A stretch of 64,000 nt of DNA from Spisula solida (GCA_947247005.1 OX365950.1:10800720-10864719), one strand, 5' to 3'. Numbered from the stretch's first letter, positions 19,018 through 32,500 are shown. The notes: a model not told the origin generated them from the letters alone. Program-made: numbers and translations.

Positions 19018-22000
19018 CAGTACAGCTCGCGCGACTTTTGCCTAAATCACTTTGTCACTGCGACCAAATTTGACTTGGAGTGGAAAATCACCGCGATTTT
19101 CCGAGTGATTCCACTCGTCAGTCAATCACCCGTCACCGCGACCGCCGCGATCCGTGATGCCGATAAAACGCGGTGAATGTCGGTGATTCGCGGTGAATCC
19201 ACTCGATACAGGTAAGTTCTACTGTAATGTTTGAATTGATGTACATGTGCAGTAGAAAATATTTAGAAATCGTTAGTAAACATTTTTTCTCGACGGTAAT
19301 TACACAATAACACCGTACTTACTTACATGTACTTGGTGAGATGCATTTAACTCCAAATTTTATATCCAAGTCGTTATTAACAATTGGGAATGTCATATCA
19401 AAACACGTTATCCATCCGTTAAGGAAAACAAATCCATGCACACACGTCTTAATGCGTATCACATCATTTAAAATTACCAACTGACCAGACGTCGGCATAT
19501 GCCAATTACCGATTACTCACAATGTCGCACGTGTACTCGTTGTGTACTAAGCGAGCAATAAGACGCAATAGAGTTTAATATTTGGAATTATATATTTTAA
19601 TACTTTTTTCTAACATATTTTACACGTAGGCCTACTCATAATAGTATTTCCAAGACACCAAGTAACACAATTACACTCGATATGTCGCTGTGTTTTCATT
19701 TGTCAAGTTCTGTTGGGAGAATATTAAAAGTTCGATTCAACCGTTGGGAGAATATTAAAATGTGTAACCATGTATAGCAATTATAAACATCTAAGGTCAC
19801 TTCTTTTATATCTTCTGGTTTACAAAACCGACGACCCTCAAACTGGGGAAAATATTGAGGTCAAGTGAACTAGGTGGACTCATTTTCGAAAAACTAGACC
19901 ATATTTTCTGTAAATAGACGGATGACTAAACAGCGACCAAATTGTACATGTAATTTAATTTAGTTAACTGCGTGCGCAAGTGCCCGTATATTTTGATTAA
20001 TTTATAATATGTGACCAAATACTTTTTTCCAGGATGCTATATTGTTCGTACATCGCATTATTGTGACAACTAGTCAAAAAGGCGAGACTACGGAATTATA
20101 CTTGAAAATACGCGGTCGAACCGACTTTGAATTGAGACAAGGAGAGTTGAATTACCTTCAAATATTAGATCTAATCCATTATTGTTACACATGTGTTTTA
20201 TCAATGCAATATATAATAATCATGAATTATTATACTAACACTGATTAACAGATTATAAATGAGCGATGAGCGTTGATTTCAATATGTTTCTATAAATTGA
20301 GTCAAAGCGTGCAAATATTCGCAGATCAGTCAAAATTCGAATGTGCATCGGCTACGATATCTTTGATGTCAGTTCACAACAGTTTCTTTTGCCCGATAAA
20401 GGTCGGCAGCGTCTGAGTATTATTCATCTACCGATTGTCGGCGACTTCTGAAGTTACAATGTCGGTACGACTGTCTTTGATCGGAATAGTAAGGGCATGG
20501 TGATTTATAGTTGCGTTTTTGTCAACATCCACATCCTGCTATTTGTTGACTACATACGTTCAATTAATGTTTTCATAATTTATTTCATAACCTGCACCCG
20601 TTTTATTAATACTTCACCATTTTCTCGTTCGTACATCTACGCACGTAGGCTGCCGTATACGTTGCTATGGGCGAACGTATACGTAACGCCGTTGCTATGG
20701 ATCGTACAAACGAGTACCTGCTTCTGTCGCAAATTTTAGTAAGGAATACATAGGTTGGGACTAAAAAATAAAATAATTCTTTACGAAATTTTGTGTTGGG
20801 TTTTAACAATAAAGTTTATTTGTTATTTTGTTAGTTTTTTTTTATTTTCTTGCGCCCATTCACCCACCGGATAGGCTTGTCTCCTAGTGACCGCTTTTTA
20901 ATTTCTGACTGTCCACTATGTACTAGTGAGTACTGCTTTCCCTGTTCGAGTGTTTTTATCATCTTGTTAATTACGGCATGTGCGTAAAAATATTGTGGAC
21001 TCGATTTATAAATTAATGTTGAGGGTTCGCAATAAATACTAACAAAGATCTAAAAATACAACTCGTAAACTTAACGTATTTTTGTTTAGCGATCTTAATT
21101 CAATAATCGCCACGTTTCAATCGACAGCAATTTATAAAATTGTGGTTATGTACAGTCAACTGTCTTTAAACGACAGACTTCACAGTTTTTATGTGTGTGC
21201 GAGTACCTTATATCTCATATACACAATTGCACACACAAACATAATTTGCGTCAATACCATGTGGTCTAAAACAACCGACCTCCACAGAGCGGCATTTTTT
21301 CTTTAATATCCTCCCTAGCACGTCTTCAATTGCACCGCACAGACAATCACGTGAATAAAGTTCACAAACGACGTCTTGCATTAGTAGACTAGTCGTTTGA
21401 AGTTGCCGCCGATGACGTTTTATGTTTGCCGATAAAAGACCACAAGCCGGCGTCAAAGAGACTCGCCACGCCCAAAGATCGAAATGGGTTAACAGGTGCA
21501 ATGGAAATTTACCCAGATTTATACGCCTATAATCGGACATGCGTACGTGTCAAACAACTAAATGTTGACATGGTTATTTTTAGTGTTATTTACGAGAAAA
21601 CTACTGCACCAATATTTTTTTAAGGAATTAATTAATGGACTTATGTATTTATTATGTAAGTACAATTTCACCACATTCTAATTTGCACTTCAATACGTGT
21701 CGGAAATAATTAATATAAACAAACAAGAAGCAGTGCCGCTGTTCACGAGTAATGCAATTAGCACCCAATTTTGTTACCGAAAATGCGTGAAACACAATTA
21801 AATGTACATGTAATTAGCACATGAAAAACCATCTGATTATTTTCACTGCACGGAATGGACGCGAAATCGAGAATAATTCAATGCCAATTCAGAAGATTCT
21901 CTTCATATACAATGTACTTACCTGTATCAAAACGAAATCACCGCGATTCGCAGTGATCACGGTGAATCGCGGTGATTTCCCCGTCGCTCATTTCCGCGAT

Positions 22001-22157
22001 CAAGCCCGATAACGCGAGGGCAATTTCACTCCGACCGACATCGTGATTTCACTCTATTCACGCATCGCGGTGATCTTAGGTGATGCAAGTGGAAAATCAC
22101 TCCTACCCCATTCGCGGTGATGCGCCATGTTAGGCAAAAGTCGCGCGAGCTGTACTG
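19018..22157. mobile_element. TA-flanked long-inverted-repeat element, 3140 bp
   Basis: Left terminus TA/CAGTACAGCTCGCGCGAC and right terminus GTCGCGCGAGCTGTACTG/TA; inverted identity extends through ACTTTTGCCTAA. Arms of about 190-230 bp (19018-19210 and 21935-22157) are GC-rich and made of degenerate TCACCGCGA/TCGCGGTGA words in a very AT-rich background. The interior of about 2.7 kb has short frames (20042-20248 plus, 21208-21540 minus) with no transposase motif I recognise. A TA target duplication is typical of Tc1/mariner relatives. Likely non-autonomous. Confidence 0.75.
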
Positions 22158-22674
22158 TATATCATGGTTTCATAGTATTCGTCGTTTTGGCAAGGGTCGG
22201 TTCTGTTGGAGCTAGGTTTATTTATTCGTGTTCACTGTTTGTCCCCTATTTGATTCGTTCCCGCTATCCGTGTCGTTCATAGGTTAATATGCAGCTGTAG
22301 AGTTGAGGATGTAGTGTTTTGGTTGCTAGTTTATTCATTATCCTCCCATCCACTATCGAATTATTTATATCTATTTTTTTATGTTTACTACCATCAATAA
22401 ATTATTTGTGGGGTTGCGTGGTGTTACCATTATCTGTTAAATTCTTAACTTTTTAAGACTTCGGACAGCTGTAAAGCTGGGTGTTTCGGTCTTTTTGCTG
22501 TTGAAATGTGGTAATTCAACGGCACGGTTGGCATACGCATTGTTTTAAGTGGGTCCTTCGGCCGGAGCATTAATTGTGTTGGAGCTATGTCATTCAACTG
22601 TTGCGGTCGGCTTGTTGAGAATGGGTCATTAATAATAATTTTTTGTTAGGTTTTTAAGTAACTTACAGTAATTG

Positions 22675-23665
22675 TTACCTAAATGCCGATGTCACTGTCT
22701 ACCGCAACCTCAATATAGGCACACTCATACATGTAGGCAGTCAGCACGTACCCTAATACTACTCGGGCCAATACAGATTTTACCACTGTTTACTATGTAT
22801 GAAAGGTTACTTACAATATGTCAGATTATAAAAGTGTATGTCACATTTGTAGCCGTGTAGGTTTATTATTCATTGAAATGGTATATTACGGATATCAGCG
22901 TTTAGCTACTATATTTTACTTTCAGGATAAATCAACACTTTAGTCCTTAAAAACACACCCTTTACACACCGAACGTCAGAATCAAGATTATAATTCCTTA
23001 ATTAGGTCGCTAACTTAGACGTTCAGCAAAACCCAGATTTTCACGCTTGTAAACGTGAATTTTGCCTTGAAACAGAATGTATGCTTCACAAACGGGCCTA
23101 GCTAGTCATCCTTTAGTTAGGGTAACTAAATAATTTACCTGACATGCCAATGAAACATCGGAATATTTCACTAGATCGATAATTAAAAAAAATGTACGAA
23201 ATTCGCCACCGTCAATTTCCAATTCTATTCACTATTCCGATAACCTTTCGACCTCAACATATTTCGAAGCGATCGTTTGAATGGCTAGACTATGTGCCGC
23301 GTCATTCATAGTTGTTCAATTGTGAAAGATCGGTCATTTCCGTTTGTTTCCGGTGTTTATACTGAACTTCTAAAGTGGTGACCAAACCAATTCGCGATTC
23401 TGACTTATATTGTGTTAAGGGTGTGTATTTAAGGACTGAACTGTTTATATATCCGGAAAGTAAAATATCTTCGCTGCACGATGATACCCGTAAGATATAT
23501 ATATAGCATTTGAGCGAATAAATAAAAAAATCGACAAGTTATGTGACACGCACTCCATTTTCCGATATTCACCTTTCTTAATATAGGTAAACAATGAGAA
23601 GATTGAATTGACTGGGGAAATGGTAGGGTACGTGCTGGCTGCCTATGGGCACACTGCTTTCGGGA
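22675..23665. repeat. diverged inverted duplication
   Basis: The left arm (about 22675-23000) and right arm (about 23385-23665) are inverted copies: GGCAGTCAGCACGTACCCTA pairs with TAGGGTACGTGCTGGCTGCC at the outer side, and ATATTTTACTTTC..GTCCTTAAA.ACACACCCTT pairs with AAGGGTGTGT.TTTAAGGAC..GAAAGTAAAATAT nearer the centre. Identity by eye is roughly three quarters, with indels; the spacer is about 380 bp. Origin unknown: an old Foldback/MITE or a segmental inverted duplication. Confidence 0.65.
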
Positions 23666-25072
23666 AAGGAAGTTATATTATGTACGAATCAATTTCGTAG
23701 AAACTATTTCTATTTATAGCAGAGTAATACTACACTGAATATGTGTTAAGTAGAAGGCATTCCACACGTTTAAATTTATTATGACGTTTACAAGGTGTGC
23801 TCATGATAAAATATTTTACCATGATCGTAGTATGAAAAGGTATAGGTAAATATCTAGGTCAAGGGTGTTTACAATTATATGAACTACAAACTATAGGTGT
23901 GCAGCGTAGTCCAGTTTTTACTTCTTTGACGGTAATGAGGGTAAATGTAAATACCTATATAGAAATATATTTACCTCAATCAGGTCCAAAAACGAAATTG
24001 TTATTAGTTTCAATGTAAACACTACATCAAAAAAATAACTAAAGAAATAAAATCATTGCAAACAGACAAAGCAAAACTGTAATTTAAGGTTATTTGAATG
24101 TATTTGCCTGCACAAGGTATATCACATCTATTATGTTGATGAAGAACACAGGACAACAATTTTGAAAGTTTACAGTTTTTAAATATTCTTTGATCTTGGG
24201 GAATCCCTTACAATCTGAAATATGCACTTTACCGAAACAGTTTCAGTTTCTACGACATAAAACTTGGCATACATGACATTTTGAATGTAAGGGATCATAC
24301 AGAGACTGTGCCAGTTATTTATTGTTTAAAACATTTAAATAATCTTTTTTGTATAAATTTTCATTACAACAAAGTTTATTCAAACGAAGAAGATGGTTGA
24401 ATAACATACTGTTTTCGCACATAAACCAAGTAGAGTAACACTTAAAGACGTTTCACCCAAACTTTCACTGCAATAACTCAGATAGATCTTTTTAAATTAA
24501 AATGTTAGTAATTTCAGAAATGCTAAACATCAGGGGAAGTAACAAAATGGATCAACGTTTTGCATACGTTGTATCAAGTTTTCGCGACAATTTGTTTTAA
24601 AAAAGCGTGAATAATCTAATATTCGTTATTCTGAGTTTGCTAATATATAAATATGCCTATGAAATAAATGCCGAAGATTCTTTCTGTAAAATGTACGGGA
24701 TGGGTTTTTACTTAATTTTACTTAATTTGGTGTTGACACATACTATTATGATTTAAATACGATGTAACCAGTTTTCTCGAATTTGGGTGAACAAATCAAT
24801 TAGAAATAAATTATCCGTACGAGTTTCTGTAAAAGTATATAGTTGTACAGCTAAATCAAGATTTTAATATATTAGATGATGCTGAAACATCCCTTATAAG
24901 CATGTATGTACTATTTCATCACGCTTTCCATACGTCTTAGGTACCGCGATTTGAAACTACCGCTACATTGAAAACCTGCGAATTTCACTTCAAAAGTAGA
25001 TATTGAAACAGCTTACGTATAAGTGTACATGTTGATGTCAGGATCATTTCCAATAAAATGTTGTTACACATA

Positions 25073-25303
25073 CAGGGTGTTAAAAAAGTTCGTTCTCAAT
25101 TTTTAAGTTTCAATAGGTTTTTTTTTAAGTCAAAATAATGTAAACTTTCAGATTAAAATCCAAAGGGTTCTACCATTGTTCTTACCTTTCTGGCATTCTG
25201 TAAAGTTACCATTGTAAAAAATTAAAATTGTACACTGCGTGCAAAGGACAGATACAATTTAGTATGAATTTAAAATTTGAGAACGAACTTTTTTAACACC
25301 CTG
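25073..25303. mobile_element. TA-flanked MITE, 231 bp
   Basis: Ends TA/CAGGGTGTTAAAAAAGTTCG and CGAACTTTTTTAACACCCTG/TA, and the inversion continues through TTCTCAA. A short AT-rich interior without coding capacity. The terminal form and TA duplication fit a Tc1/mariner-derived MITE. Confidence 0.85.
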
Positions 25304-25449
25304 TATATACATGAAACAAACAATTGAAAGAATAAAATATACATGTACATGGTTCTTAATAATATTATTTTTATGATATGCATCAAAGTTCACACATTTT
25401 CACAGAAAGGAGAACTTTAGGAAGTTACATTTAAAGGTGTACACAGTGT

Positions 25450-25535
25450 TATATAAGATGATATAAAGTTGGACAGGGAAAGCAGCACTCAACTTTACCA
25501 GCCGAGCACAGAAAGCATAAAAACACCACATACCA
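25450..25535 (+). repeat. interspersed repeat, copy 2 of 3
   Basis: Matches 3428-3515: GGACAGGGAAAGCAGCACTC, then ACCAGCCGAGCACAGAAAGC. It is followed by a local repetition of AAAAAGCTGAATG(A/C)(C/G) words between about 25610 and 25735. Confidence 0.6.
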
Positions 25536-26084
25536 CAATAACCAGCCACGATGCATAACACATACTAGTAACCGAACGAGAAAATGAACAGCCCTAGACC
25601 CAGCTGTCAAAAAGCTGAATGAGCTAATTCCAGCAATCAAAAAGCTGAATGCCCTAAGACGACTGAAATACATAGTTTTAGCTGCCTAAGTCATAAAAAG
25701 TCCTAAGAAGAACAGTAATAAAAAGCTGAATGACATAGTTTTAGAAGTTCGTACAGCTAGAGGGAAGGAGTTCAAAAGTTTTTAACCTGAATAGGTCATT
25801 AAATTTGTGCAAAATTCAAGTCTTGATTAAGGAAAAAGAAGTTGCCCCTGTTCATATGATCAGCATGTAAAGAGCAACCAAAATAGAAGGTATTGAGTAA
25901 CCAGTTTTAGAGGGCCGCCCTCAGCAATTCAGCAATTCAGCCATTCGACCACCCTGGCGCTCGAATCTCCCTGGGGAGACTATTTTTCTCCTGGTTTGTG
26001 TGAAGCCAACATTTAGATACTGCCGCCAGGAATATCGAACATGTACAGACATCGCCTTCACAGGTACCAATTCACACCTTGTTC

Positions 26085-26200
26085 GAGGGGAGCATCGTGG
26101 GTTATTGCTCAGAGAAAGTAGGCAGTGGCGAAGACGGGGAACGAACCCGAGACCTCTCGATCCAAAAACACGCGCCCTACCTCTAGGCCACCGCTCCCAA
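26085..26200 (-). mobile_element. tRNA-headed SINE fragment
   Basis: On the minus strand: GGGAGCGGTGGCCTAGAGGT (A-box region) and GGTCTCGGGTTCGTTCCCCG (B box), spaced like a tRNA. A tRNA-derived head with an unpaired acceptor end, so I call a SINE rather than a tRNA gene. The body may continue toward 25940. Confidence 0.6.
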
Positions 26201-26975
26201 AATATGTGTCTATAATAACGATAGGCGTAGATTCACGTTGCGTATCAGGGTGCCAACTTAATAAACAGATATGTAAAAGGCTAATTAGGATAAGAATCTA
26301 TTTTGATGTAAACACGTTAAAAATATTAATATATTGATGGTGGCCATTTTATACAGTTTTGGTAAGCATGTAACTCACTATATTTGTAAAGATTAACCAC
26401 TACCAAAGTTGAAACAATATGGCTTGTAATCTTAAGTTTTATCAATATGTGTGTGTAAAACCAATTGAAATAGCTTCTCTATTTTTATTAATTTTGCCCA
26501 TTAAAGAACGATATTTAAATAGTTACGTAAAATCACTAAACATACAAAAGTATTTTACCTTCTATCCGGTCGATTAACTCTAATATCGACAAACAACGCC
26601 CGACATCAAGTGAACTGACAGCGCGTTGCTATCAACAATCGCCGAAATCGAAAGAGGAAGTTTAATACGTTGCTTAAGACGTAAATTAATCTGGCAATAT
26701 TGTCCGCTTAAATTTGGTGAGGTAGGTAACTGAGTACACTGCGTGTTAGATATCTTACTAGGAAATCAGGTATGACAATCACAAACATACCAATTCAGAT
26801 AGCTGGATGGTTTTTGTATGGTCTCCAGCTTGGTATAGTGTGTCCTATGTGTCTTTATTTGCTGATTAATTGTCATTTTATATTATTGGGTTATTTCTAT
26901 AAAACAATACAATTCATCAAACAACGACAATAGTAATAATTGAATTTCATTTAACAACATTACAGTTAAAAATTA

Positions 26976-28520
26976 CGAGGGTTGTTCAAATTGGAATGCA
27001 GGTGAAGCTATATCTTTCTTGTATCAATGATTTTTTTAAGAATAGTAAGCTGTATATCAAAGAACATTGAATTAGCTTTAAATTGATACCTCACATTATA
27101 AAATCCGTTGAGTGTAGCTGTAACAATACGTCATTTAACACTGTCTACTCGTGTATACTAATGCTTAAATTATTGGAAAAATGTCACTTTTTTCTGGCCA
27201 AATTTTGTCCTATTTAAGAATTGATGTTTTTTAATGCGGGAGCAAATACAATATTTTACATAACATGTTTGGTGAAATGGTGGTATGATATGTCTGTTTC
27301 ATCAACTACTTGATAGTTTACGCAATTTAAAAGTGGTGTAATTTTATTTGGAAAGAACCCCATGAACGTCATCCAAATACCGCAATATACTATAAAAGGC
27401 CCACTCTTATATTTTACTCTTCATTTATTAACGTTTCGGCCTGAGCCTTTCTCAAAATAAACAAACAAAAGTTTTTGTCTACATTATACAGGCATCAATG
27501 TCAGCCATTTTGTAATCAATGGCACAAAACAGGAAATCATAACGTTAATAAATGAAGAGTAAAATATAAGAGTGGTTCTTAGAAACAATTCCCTATGGAA
27601 TAAAATCAGAGTACTATAAAAGGGTTGCGAAAATCATATTTGTTTTTGAAACTGGTTGAGAATTTACAATTAGGCAAGTAGCTCAATGTGTTGGCACATC
27701 ATTAGGAGCTATTCGTACAATTATCAAACATATTTAAAAAAATTAGGACGATAAGTACACTATGGATACCCCTATCTGCTTAGAGACGCCAGCACACATG
27801 TCCTTGCAAACTGTCCACAAAATAGTTGAAACAAGTTTCTAGATAAAAAAAGTCCACCGTTTGCAAATGTAATGACCATAAACGAGACACGGGTTGATTT
27901 TTTCACCCATGCGACAGATCCTTTAACTAATATGGGCCAGGAAACACAGAACAAAAGTAAGCATTGCAAAACGCACCATAGGCGTCAGCAGAAATGTACA
28001 CCTTTTTCTATATAAATTTCTATTTGATGAATAAAATAGACAATGGGTAAATGCCAAGCTTGAAAAAAGAAAATTCCTTCAGAAATTGAAGAAATTCTCC
28101 GACAATCGCTCCCAAAGCACATGTTTGAAGTATGACATGCTATTGCAGAGCAATGGGCCTCCACCTGCAGCAGCCATTAACGCGACTTTCTGATAAGCGT
28201 GAAGGTTCTTCAGCTTTCCGACGATCCTGATTTGTCAAGCAATGTCCCTTGTGATCTTTATTTGTTTCAAACGGCTCTTAAATTGCAATATCGAAAGAAA
28301 TATCAGATACGTTAAGATCGCGGTTTGGCACTTGTCCAGTATATGCACAGTGACCCTATGAATGATAATAAAATCGCATTTTAAATATGGAATATCTGAA
28401 TGAAACTTGGCATATATACCGGAGATGAATACTGCAATAGGATCAAAGGCTAGTTTCAATATAATCTATTAAGGAAAAAAATGTATGGGCTTAGTTGCAT
28501 TCCACTTTGAACAGCCCTCG
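26976..28520 (+). mobile_element. mariner-family transposon, decayed, 1545 bp (copy 1)
   Basis: Termini TA/CGAGGGTTGTTCAAATTGG and CCACTTTGAACAGCCCTCG/TA. The plus-strand interior keeps transposase scraps in order: VGTSLGAIRTIIKH near 27690, TPAHMSLQTVHKIVETS near 27790, RKFLQKLKKFSDN near 28070, a QSNGPPPAAA segment in place of the catalytic DNAPxH box near 28150, and a FSSFP-like segment near 28210, with stops throughout. A nested palindrome lies at 27401-27576. Inactive. A shorter relative in the opposite orientation is at 53014-53897. Confidence 0.75.
27401..27576. repeat. palindromic insert nested in the mariner copy
   Basis: CACTCTTATATTTTACTCTT..ATTTATTAACGTT on the left is repeated in inverted form on the right (AACGTTAATAAAT..AAGAGTAAAATATAAGAGTG), with about 105 bp between the arms. 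The sequence ACTATAAAAGG occurs just before it and again about 35 bp after it (near 27390 and 27611), which may be a larger duplication flanking the insert. Confidence 0.65.
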
Positions 28521-28544
28521 TAGAATCAGATTTTCAGTCCTACA

Positions 28545-29925
28545 AGACCAAGAAAATTTAGATTTAGACACTTTCAGCCAAACACTATTTGAGAACGGAA
28601 AGAAATATTTGTGTCAAAGAAAAATAGAAAAGAGGAATTGATATCTGATGAAACTTGGAAAATAATTAAGCAGCGGAAAAAGAAGAAGAGAAGATCAGTT
28701 TCAGCAGAATCAACGAGACTCAAGGACAAATTAAGAGGAGAATACTAGAAGATGGACAAGATGGTTAAGAAAGGAACATAAGCCCATTAGAGATAATATT
28801 ATACAGAAAAGCTAGCAAATGAGGCAGTGCAAGCAGCTTCCAAGCAGGATTTACAAACTCTGCACAGACTAACGAAAACACTCACGAGGAAATTCATAAT
28901 AGAACAAAGCAATGAATGGAACACATCAATATATATCAACTTCATCGATTTTACCAAAGCCTTCGACCATAGACCAACCCTTTAAAAATAGTCACTATGG
29001 TATCCCTGAACTGGTCAACAGTATTAACTACAACAAGTAATTTGCTTACCGAACCTGACTGGTGAATATCTATCACATCTTCTCTTGTCATTTGGCTTGG
29101 ACTGGGTCGTGATGGAGACCAGCAGAAACTCCATAAATGGAATAACATGGACTCTGACAGAACTTCCGGAAAATATAAATTTTGCAGCTGACGTTACATT
29201 GCTTTCACATCGCCATCAGGACATTCAAAACAAGACGGAAAATATAGACAAGCATGCCAACCAAATTGGACTGAATCTCAACGCAAAGAAAACAACAGTA
29301 ATGAAGATCAACATGTAATATCAACTGACCACATCAAGTTAAAGGGAAGTAAAGTAAAAGAAGTCCAAGAATTGTCTACCTGGGAAGTGCGGATGAAGAT
29401 GTAAAGGCTCAAATCAACAAACCCATGAAAACTCTCACATCTGTATACTAAGATACGGCATCAGCACTAAACTCAAATTATTCAGAAGCATAGTCCTGTC
29501 TGTTCTACTATATGGTGCTTAATCATTGAATGTTACCAATGTCATAACCAACATCATAGATGTCTTCAGGACCAATGCTTAAGGGGATACTACATATCAT
29601 CCGGCCTAATACTATCTCCAACCAAGACTTTAACCGGAGAATAAACACCCCACCGATCTCAAAGGAATACAGAAACGACGATGGAGAAGGATAGGAAAGT
29701 ATGTCGCATGTAACCCGTTCCCATCCCCGGGTTGCTACGCGATTGACCACAGCAGAAAGAAGAAATAGAGGCAGTCCAAAGGAGACCTGGAGCCGATCAA
29801 CTTCCGGTGACATGTCCACAGAAAGGGAAGACGTGGGGCCAGGTCGAACGTTTGGCCGCAGAAAGGACAAATGGCGTTCTTTGGTGATGGTCTTAGCCCG
29901 AAGAGGATGAGGAAGGTATATAGGA
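28545..29925 (+). mobile_element. decayed RTE-like non-LTR retrotransposon
   Basis: Plus-strand pieces in LINE order: ISDETWKIIKQRKKKKR and a KLANEAVQAA...LTKTLT linker near 28640-28890; STSIYINFIDFTKAFDH-like reverse transcriptase motif near 28930-28970; the NFAADVTLLSH box (a decayed FADD) near 29180-29215 followed by NQIGLNLNAKKTTVMK; then VLSVLLYGA, RRRWRRIGKYV, RRPGADQL and KDKWRSLVMVLARRG at the C-terminus near 29900. The central reverse transcriptase region (PQG..LSP block) is deleted and frames shift repeatedly. It starts immediately right of the mariner copy. Confidence 0.75.
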
Positions 29926-32250
29926 ATTTCATTTTATGGCTATACAAAGATAAATGTCAACAAAAACACGTGTTGAAATTAATTATAATATTTACTCAAC
30001 GTTTCGGCATTTGCCTTCATATGGAAATACATATAAATGAAAACAACGGACGAGACGTCATGCATAATAGACGTTACGTTAATTGGCGGGAAATATTTTA
30101 TGAAGCATGTTAGATTGTTCAAACAGTTCTATCGTAATGATTTTCAAAATTTAGTACTATACGGATATAAAATACAAATATTTCCCATAGCAATACGATA
30201 TATAAAAACCAACAATAGGAAATAACGTATTATTATAACGTATTATTTTTTTATTATTTAATGGCTATGCACAAACGGGTTTATACGTAGCTTAAAACAC
30301 ACGCTTATTAATGTCACTGGCGAAGGCTCAGTGGTACCACCATGTACCGCTATGTACAACGTTTAAGGTATTCGTGGGTTCAGAAATTCATGGAATTACT
30401 GAAAATGTATGACATCATCGAGGACGTTATTGACGTCACCTTGGTGTCGAATGCATTTGTTTTTCAATTTCAATACATACTCAAACCACGTCTATGTCAT
30501 AAAATCTGACAAAGTTATTAAAGTTTTTATGTTATTATATAGTATTGATCACCCTGTTAATGCTCTGCTCATTTCTGCAGCATAAAAACTTATTCATTAG
30601 ATTTTGTCTAGCGCTTCTATTTAAGTCTGCCCTGCAACGAAGATAGCATCGAGTTTAAATCTCGCTTGTTGTTTTCTTTCTAATATCCTTTCTTAAGCTG
30701 TGTGTATTTTATTTATTTTATCTGAACTTCTACGATACTAAGTATGTCTGTTTGTGTAAAAGGTTGGCAAGATTGCCTGGAAGGTTTTTCCTCAGAATCT
30801 ATCTTGCTTCCTTCCTTAGTATTTTACAAGAATGATCTGATGCTAAGTACATCCTTATTGCTGACTTTATATTCTCATATTTTGAACCGTATCCCACTCA
30901 GCACAACTTTCCTTACCATCTTGCTTTGCCGAATACAATTCGTAATTTATATTATCTCCGCTTCTAGAGAACGTTCCCATAAATATCTTCCATTTTATCC
31001 AATATTGGAGTCATTGGGGTAGGTTTGAGCGTCAACAAAAATGTTCTTGCTTTCCCAGATATGGAATTTCTTATTTATATTACTATTCATTGTCATCTGA
31101 TAACGTCAGTCTCGTTTATTTTTTATCACTCCACGTTATTTTGTATCTATCTAAAAATTATAAGATATCGTTATATTTATTTACTTCTATTTGTATCTAC
31201 AGATATAGTCTTAGTTTGTACAAATCAGAGACTATAGATATCATTATATTTAGTATCTGTGCAAATGTTCTACAATGTACATATTATCTTTATTCAAATA
31301 ACTCTAAAATAATAAAATTAGCAAATTTATAACGTTTCTTCAAAATAGCTGTTACACTCTCAAACTACATGTAGATTGAAACAAAAATTATTAAATTGAT
31401 CTAAATATACTTTACTGTCTTTAAAACAAACACTTAATATGAATACATCATCGCGAAATATGAACAAAACATTTTATAAGCAGTTTTAACCGATATACGA
31501 GATCTATAAAACTTTAGACCTTCTGTATAAATGTATAACGAATTACTAGTTCATCGTTTTTGAACTACACAACTTTGTAGACAGGTAAGTATTTTTTATT
31601 TATTCGTAATTCTTGTATCTCAATTTAAAGTACTTGGTCCATGAAATATTTGTAAAGATAATCAAATACAAGGTCACATGATGTTTCTATAAATAGCTTA
31701 GTTCATGGAAAACGAAAGAGGAAGAAAATTAGGAGAAACAAAAACAGGACAATTTCCACTCGGTATAAACAGGCTTGTTTCTCTTTTATTTTTGTAAGGT
31801 AAGGAACTATATAGTATAATATTAATATATGAATATGTACTGTCAATATTTGAAATGTCACACTGTGTGCCTGACGTGGTGTGTATAATGGCAATTTAAA
31901 TACGTATAATAATCATGATTTGAAAAACTCGTTAAAGTGGTCCAATCGATAGCTTTTTAGCTGCTGGATAGAAATCTATACATTAACACGAATTGAAATG
32001 TTGTGTAGGTATACATATATAATAGTGTATATCTTAATACTGATTAATAGTAATAGTTATAAATACAAGCATTTAAATCTACATGTATTTGTTAAATTGT
32101 GATGGAAATGAATATGATGTTTGTTATTGGTAGGAGTAAATCTATTTTTCTTCCGTGTTTATTTATGTGTTTTTGTTGTATTTAATATTGGTATTAAACA
32201 TTATAATGCAGCCTAGTCATAATATCCCCTGATAATATATTATTACGTGT

Positions 32251-32500
32251 CGATAGACTAGTGGAAGAGTGGTATTATCGGCGTGATATGTCTCGGGTTC
32301 GATCTTAGGCCGCCGCTACATACCAAAGTTATAAGAAATAGTACTGGTACATCTTCCTCTCAGCGTAGCTGGTTCCAGGTAACTGCTGGTAAGCCCAGTG
32401 TCAAGATATTGTGACTGTCAGGTAGTCGCCATATGACTAAAATGTTGTTTCCAGTGGGTCTTTAATACATGTGTCTATATAAACAATATTTATCAGTGAC
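32251..32500 (+). mobile_element. tRNA-headed SINE
   Basis: The head CGATAGACTAGTGGAAGAGTGG (A-box region) and CTCGGGTTCGATCTTAGGCC (B box) are followed by a body ending GTCGCCATATGACTAAAATG..TTGTTTCCAGTGGGTCTTTAA, the conserved tail type seen in many molluscan SINEs. Confidence 0.65.

Noticed and set aside
21208..21540. 110-aa minus-strand frame as transposase of the 19.0-22.2 kb element
   Set aside because: No DDE-type, zinc-finger or Myb-like motif could be seen; left as an unassigned frame inside the element.
26120..26199. tRNA gene on the minus strand
   Set aside because: A and B boxes are present but the acceptor stem does not close and similar heads occur on other SINEs; it fits a SINE better.
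29701..29910. Open frame with DVGPGRTFGRRKDKWRSLVM as a host gene
   Set aside because: It matches the C-terminal end of an RTE-like LINE that is recognisable upstream in order.
32251..32330. tRNA gene on the plus strand
   Set aside because: Same reason: A/B boxes lead into a SINE body with a conserved tail.
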